From Methanobrevibacter sp. (GTDB taxonomy: Archaea; Methanobacteriota; Methanobacteria; Methanobacteriales; Methanobacteriaceae): 64,000 bases of DNA. Location: assembly GCF_017406825.1 (NCBI RefSeq), contig NZ_JAFQXT010000017.1:1-64000 (forward strand). The letters run 5' to 3'. Within the stretch, counting starts at the first letter, position 1; the number at the start of each line of letters is the position of its first letter. Of the stretch, positions 63,412 through 64,000 are shown piece after piece. The translations under genes and the position numbers were made by a program. The notes under the pieces were generated by a model. The model did no database searches, was not told where the DNA came from, and worked only from the letters and a program-made list of their open reading frames with translations.

Positions 63412-64000
63412 ATGCGAAAAATAACATTTAAACTTTTGACAAAATTACCTGTGAAATACATCAGCAGTGGTTTGATAATCATACTGGCCCTTTTTATTTA
63501 TGGAGTCATTGGTTCTGTTTTTATAATGAATCTGAATCTGATTGATGCCATCTACTATTCAATTATCACCATGGCAACCGTAGGATATGGGGATTATATC
63601 CCAACCACTGGAATTCAAAAGATATTTGCAACAACACTTGCTCTCGGAGGTGTTGCACTGCTTGCTTATGTATTTAACATTATCTTAACAAATGTCCAGG
63701 AAAAAATGAGCGAATATTCAAAAGGAGCGAGAAAATTGAAAGCAATTGAAGTTATGGAAGATTATTATATCATTTGCGGTTTCGGAAGAGTGGGAAAAGT
63801 GGTCTTTGATGAGTTAACACAAAGAAACCAGAATGTGATTGTCATTGAAAAAAGCAAGGAAATTTGCGACACCATTGAAGAAAATGAAAATATTGTAGTC
63901 ATTAATGATGATGCCATTGAAGACGATTTAGTTGCAAAATTAGCCGGCGACAAGTGCAGAAGCGTAATCATATGTACCGGAGACGACGTAAGCAACCTGT
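63412..64000 (+). CDS. Potassium channel with RCK domain, C-terminus beyond the window
   Basis: The first 196 codons are visible. Two membrane segments (about 20-40 and 70-95) flank a pore with the K+ selectivity filter TVGYGD (56-61). From about 118 a Rossmann-like RCK/TrkA-N domain starts (IICGFGRVGKVVFDEL). Resembles MthK-like Ca2+- or nucleotide-gated channels. It is divergent from nnrE/D, with TATA-like boxes between (TATAAATATAATTATC near 63376). It has no stop in the window. Confidence 0.9.
   Translation, partial: MRKITFKLLTKLPVKYISSGLIIILALFIYGVIGSVFIMNLNLIDAIYYSIITMATVGYGDYIPTTGIQKIFATTLALGGVALLAYVFNIILTNVQEKMSEYSKGARKLKAIEVMEDYYIICGFGRVGKVVFDELTQRNQNVIVIEKSKEICDTIEENENIVVINDDAIEDDLVAKLAGDKCRSVIICTGDDVSNL

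Overview
The window is from a methanogenic archaeon of the order Methanobacteriales, most likely a gut or rumen Methanobrevibacter. The evidence is the first 29 codons of methyl-coenzyme M reductase subunit beta (left edge), methanogenesis marker genes, coenzyme M, F420 and methanopterin biosynthesis genes, a complete energy-converting hydrogenase B (Ehb) operon, a two-piece family-B DNA polymerase, secreted adhesin-like proteins, very AT-rich intergenic DNA and TATA-box promoters. From memory, the gene order closely follows the Methanothermobacter thermautotrophicus stretch between mcr and argG, with adhesin-like genes, sodium-solute symporters and a Cas4-like gene added.

Layout. 1-7.8 kb: mcrB start (minus), mmp10, mmp7, an unknown gene, comB, a TraB-like membrane protein, a zinc-ribbon protein, a CNNM/CBS membrane protein and a Na/Ca exchanger. 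7.9-17.1 kb: NSS symporter, tRNA thiolase, thiamine-binding protein, sugar aminotransferase, Trm1, Lrp-type regulator, then mptA, an unknown gene and cofG facing taw2. 17.3-31.5 kb: proteasome beta, the transcription terminator FttA, purM, comC, a 938-aa adhesin-like protein, and a minus-strand run pyrD-pyrK-permease-polB1, then a coiled-coil protein divergent from nop5-flpA. 32-41.6 kb: a 650-bp gene-free stretch with a strong hairpin, split coaC/coaB, two unknown membrane or exported proteins, pheA, two four-CBS proteins, queE-queD-DUF366, a candidate structured RNA, and an adhesin pseudogene fused to the tail of a DUF3800 gene. 41.7-45.3 kb: nucleotidyltransferase, second NSS symporter, Cas4-like protein. 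45.3-55.2 kb: ehbA-Q on the minus strand. 55.4-64 kb: DUF457 membrane protein, aspartoacylase-like enzyme, UPF1-like helicase, a second candidate structured RNA, argG, sir2, sfsA, nnrE/D and a truncated potassium channel.

Together the genes cover the methanogenic core (Mcr modification, coenzyme M, F420 and methanopterin cofactors), the Ehb complex that supplies reduced ferredoxin for biosynthesis, and RNA biology (C/D-box RNP proteins, tRNA modification, transcription termination). The most novel-looking signals are non-coding: two independent, TATA-box-driven structured RNAs (about 40.00-40.13 kb and 58.98-59.11 kb) share an architecture and a 13-nt element just before the closing helix. 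Hairpin plus T-run terminators end many genes, and long inverted repeats precede mcr, fttA, purM and ehb.
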